64,000 nt of DNA from Fistularia commersonii (lineage: Eukaryota > Chordata > Actinopteri > Syngnathiformes > Fistulariidae): the NCBI GenBank assembly GCA_037954325.1, contig JBBMNZ010000015.1, positions 3,162,001 to 3,226,000 of the forward strand. Reading direction: 5' to 3'. Below are positions 63,439 to 64,000 of the stretch, piece after piece. Position numbers and translations under genes: made by a program. The notes beneath the pieces were generated by a model. It made no database searches, was not told where the DNA came from, and saw nothing but the letters and a program-made list of their open reading frames with translations. Each line of letters begins with the position of its first letter. Position 1 is the first letter of the stretch.

Positions 63439-63618
63439 CTTATCAGCGATGGCAGCGTGGTGTATGCCGAGGCCCTCTGGGACCATGTCACCATGGATGA
63501 CCAGGAAGTGGGCTTTAAGGCCGGTGATGTCATCGAAGTAGTGGATGCAACCAACAAGGAGTGGTGGTGGGGTCGCATCATGGACAGTGAGGGCTGGTTC
63601 CCTGCCAGCTTTGTGCGG
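63439..63618 (+). CDS. arhgef4: arhgef4 exon encoding the SH3 domain
   Basis: Exactly 60 codons, phase 0 at both ends: acceptor CCCCGCAG and donor CGG|gtgagg. It reads [40 protein letters not shown] and [22 protein letters not shown]3 hallmarks are all present: ALWDH (ALYDY equivalent), FKAGDVIEV, the tandem tryptophans WWWG, and GWFPASFV. Human Asef differs at only a few positions (DATNREWWWGR); spata13 and arhgef9 share the fold but have DASNKDWWWG variants. In Asef this SH3 domain packs against the DH domain to hold the protein inactive until APC binds. The following exons should start LRVNQ and encode DH and PH domains beyond the window. The acceptor's pyrimidine tract is a pure run of 12 C. 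Confidence 0.95.
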
Positions 63619-64000
63619 GTGAGGCAAACTATCCAATTAAGGGAGAATTTTTTTTAAGTTTTAATTATGTTTTTTCTCACATTTTGGCGAGGTAGACAGC
63701 TTTTAGATAAAAAAAGTCCCCAGTCATTTGCAATAGTGTATCGATAACAGTGATTCCTACTCAATAAAGCTCGCTGTAACTAAAGTATCGGTACACCTTC
63801 ATGTTTGTCCCATAGACTGACCGAGTTTCAAAAGATGCATATTAAATTTGGTATAGCAAATGATCTCTCTGGCAGACGTGATTTCACCAATTGTTATATT
63901 AGTCTCTGAATTATATGCCATCCATGCAAAGTTATACTTAAATGTTGTTTTTACTTTTTGAATACATTATTTAAATATGTATGTTTGCTTTTAAATGTAA
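63619..64000 (+). other. Start of next intron
   Basis: AT-rich sequence after the gtgagg donor; nothing recognised before the window ends. Confidence 0.6.

Noticed and set aside
53463..63618. Assignment to the paralogue spata13 (Asef2) or arhgef9
   Set aside because: The MPDG, GSEEDL, HPGGGG sequence and [11 protein letters not shown] in the SH3 domain fit Asef/ARHGEF4 better than the paralogues as I know them; an alignment would settle it.
1..64000. tRNA, rRNA or CRISPR array
   Set aside because: The only tRNA-like pieces are the A/B-box heads of SINEs at 18.9 and 51.3 kb; no spaced direct repeats of CRISPR type are seen.

Overview
The window looks like a piece of a teleost fish chromosome. 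It is AT-rich, with long introns, many CA/GT microsatellites, and fish-type repeats: Tc1/mariner transposons, a tRNA-derived SINE, LINE fragments and the common teleost repeat containing the phrase 'gggagaacatgcaaactcc'. I see no bacterial operon structure and no convincing tRNA, rRNA or CRISPR. The exact species cannot be told from the sequence.

The main gene is on the + strand and covers most of the window. I identify it as arhgef4 (Asef), a Rac/Cdc42 guanine-nucleotide exchange factor. Six coding exons are supported by splice sites, reading-phase agreement and resemblance to the Asef N-terminus. A short first coding exon (6245-6325) splices in phase 0 to a very large exon (7399-11850) encoding a long, probably disordered N-terminal extension. 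It is followed by exons at about 13513-13668 and 14021-14144 (start of the APC-binding region), 53463-53614 (acidic/glycine part of that region) and 63439-63618 (SH3 domain). A second, alternative first exon (20217-20481) ends in phase 1 and so fits exon 53463 directly, predicting a shorter isoform without the large exon. The catalytic DH and PH exons are not here and should lie to the right of position 64000.

Within the intron between the last two exons, on the same strand, a GC-rich island at 58.7-59.7 kb holds a short open frame for a 42-residue single-pass membrane protein (59431-59559). It is flanked on both sides by CA repeats. It is either a nested microprotein gene or the first exon of another transcript.

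The rest is intron or upstream sequence with mobile-element debris. Region by region: 0-0.75 kb, a Tc1 transposon cut by the window edge; 0.75-6.2 kb, upstream sequence; 6.2-14.1 kb, the 5' exon cluster; 14.2-19.3 kb, a foldback element, a teleost repeat and a Tc1 element carrying a nested SINE; 19.9-20.5 kb, the alternative promoter and first exon; 20.5-53.5 kb, a long intron with a pogo-like element (25.1-26.0 kb), decayed LINE copies (39.9, 45.4-47.4 and 47.6 kb), a near-perfect hairpin at 44.94 kb and a composite repeat at 51.3-52.1 kb; 53.5-64 kb, two coding exons and the microprotein island.
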